This document shows, piece after piece, positions 25,630-25,912 of a stretch of DNA of 25,912 nt (its first letter is position 1; every line of letters begins with the position of its first letter). A program made the translations under genes and the position numbers. The stretch comes from Branchiostoma floridae (taxonomy: Eukaryota > Chordata > Leptocardii > Amphioxiformes > Branchiostomatidae), in contig NC_049992.1 of assembly GCF_000003815.2 (NCBI RefSeq), positions 19,762,558 through 19,788,469 of the forward strand, given 5' to 3'. The notes under the pieces were generated by a model that saw only the letters and a list, made by a program, of their open reading frames with translations, ran no database searches and had not been told where the DNA came from.

Positions 25630-25912
25630 CAGGGCTCGAAATACTTTTTTCCGCATACCTGCACTAGACTCAGTCCAGGTAACATTGAAAATTATTTGCA
25701 CCAGACAAATTTTACCTACACCATTCTGAATTTAGGAAGTATGGATCATACTAAACTTATTCAGGAACCATTGCTAGTTTTTTCTATAAAAATTTATACT
25801 TTATAGGTGGTAACAGTCAATGCAGCTAATAACAATCCACATACACCTACATCATAGGACATTTACGTATAAAACCCAGTACATGGACCAGGTTAGGTGC
25901 AGGTTAGGTGCA
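25630..25912. mobile_element. CAGGGCTCGAAA-ended MITE, copy E, cut by window end
   Basis: It starts CAGGGCTCGAAATAC and follows copy A in order (TACCTGCACT, AGGAAGTATGGATCATACTA, TAACAACAATCCACAT). It begins 31 bases after the exon-20 donor. The right end is outside the window. Confidence 0.75.

Overview
This is intron-rich animal DNA, almost certainly from a cephalochordate (amphioxus, Branchiostoma). The gene and its splice sites show it is metazoan. The genus is inferred from the many small DNA transposons, the deuterostome-like protein and the tandem repeats that run across exon edges. No bacterial gene organisation, rRNA or tRNA gene is visible.

One gene fills the window. On the + strand, 20 exons (3243 to 25598) encode about 796 residues of a ClC-family chloride/proton exchanger. 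The best match by far, from remembered family sequence, is vertebrate ClC-6 (CLCN6), the late-endosomal 2Cl-/H+ exchanger. The exons run from just after the cytosolic N-terminus to the second CBS domain. The start codon with roughly the first 45 residues lies left of the window, and the last roughly 25 residues lie right of it. All exon phases fit except at exon 7, which needs either one missing base or a later acceptor AG. In exon 10 two compensating indels scramble about nine codons. Both anomalies lie beside assembly gaps (9367-9466 and 13019-13420) and may be sequence errors.

The most striking feature is that five of the 20 exons carry tandem amplification of their own exon-intron boundary. 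Exons 5, 10 and 11 have repeated acceptor plus exon start upstream. Exons 17 and 19 have repeated exon end plus donor downstream. The copies always lie on the intron side, so the reading frame survives while the introns fill with decoy splice sites. I recall such boundary-spanning minisatellites ('mirages') being reported for the amphioxus Adh locus, but could not check this.

The rest of the introns is largely mobile-element debris. It holds hAT-type elements with 8-bp target duplications at 2648, 11039 and 23453, and an internally deleted mariner at 16502-17083. A family with CAGGGCTCGAAA ends and 5-bp duplications has five copies. There are two copies of a TACTGTAAATG-ended MITE, several long hairpins, a three-level nested insertion at about 6998-8519, and a short telomere-like block at 15720-15749. 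Several elements end within 10 to 50 bp of a splice site.
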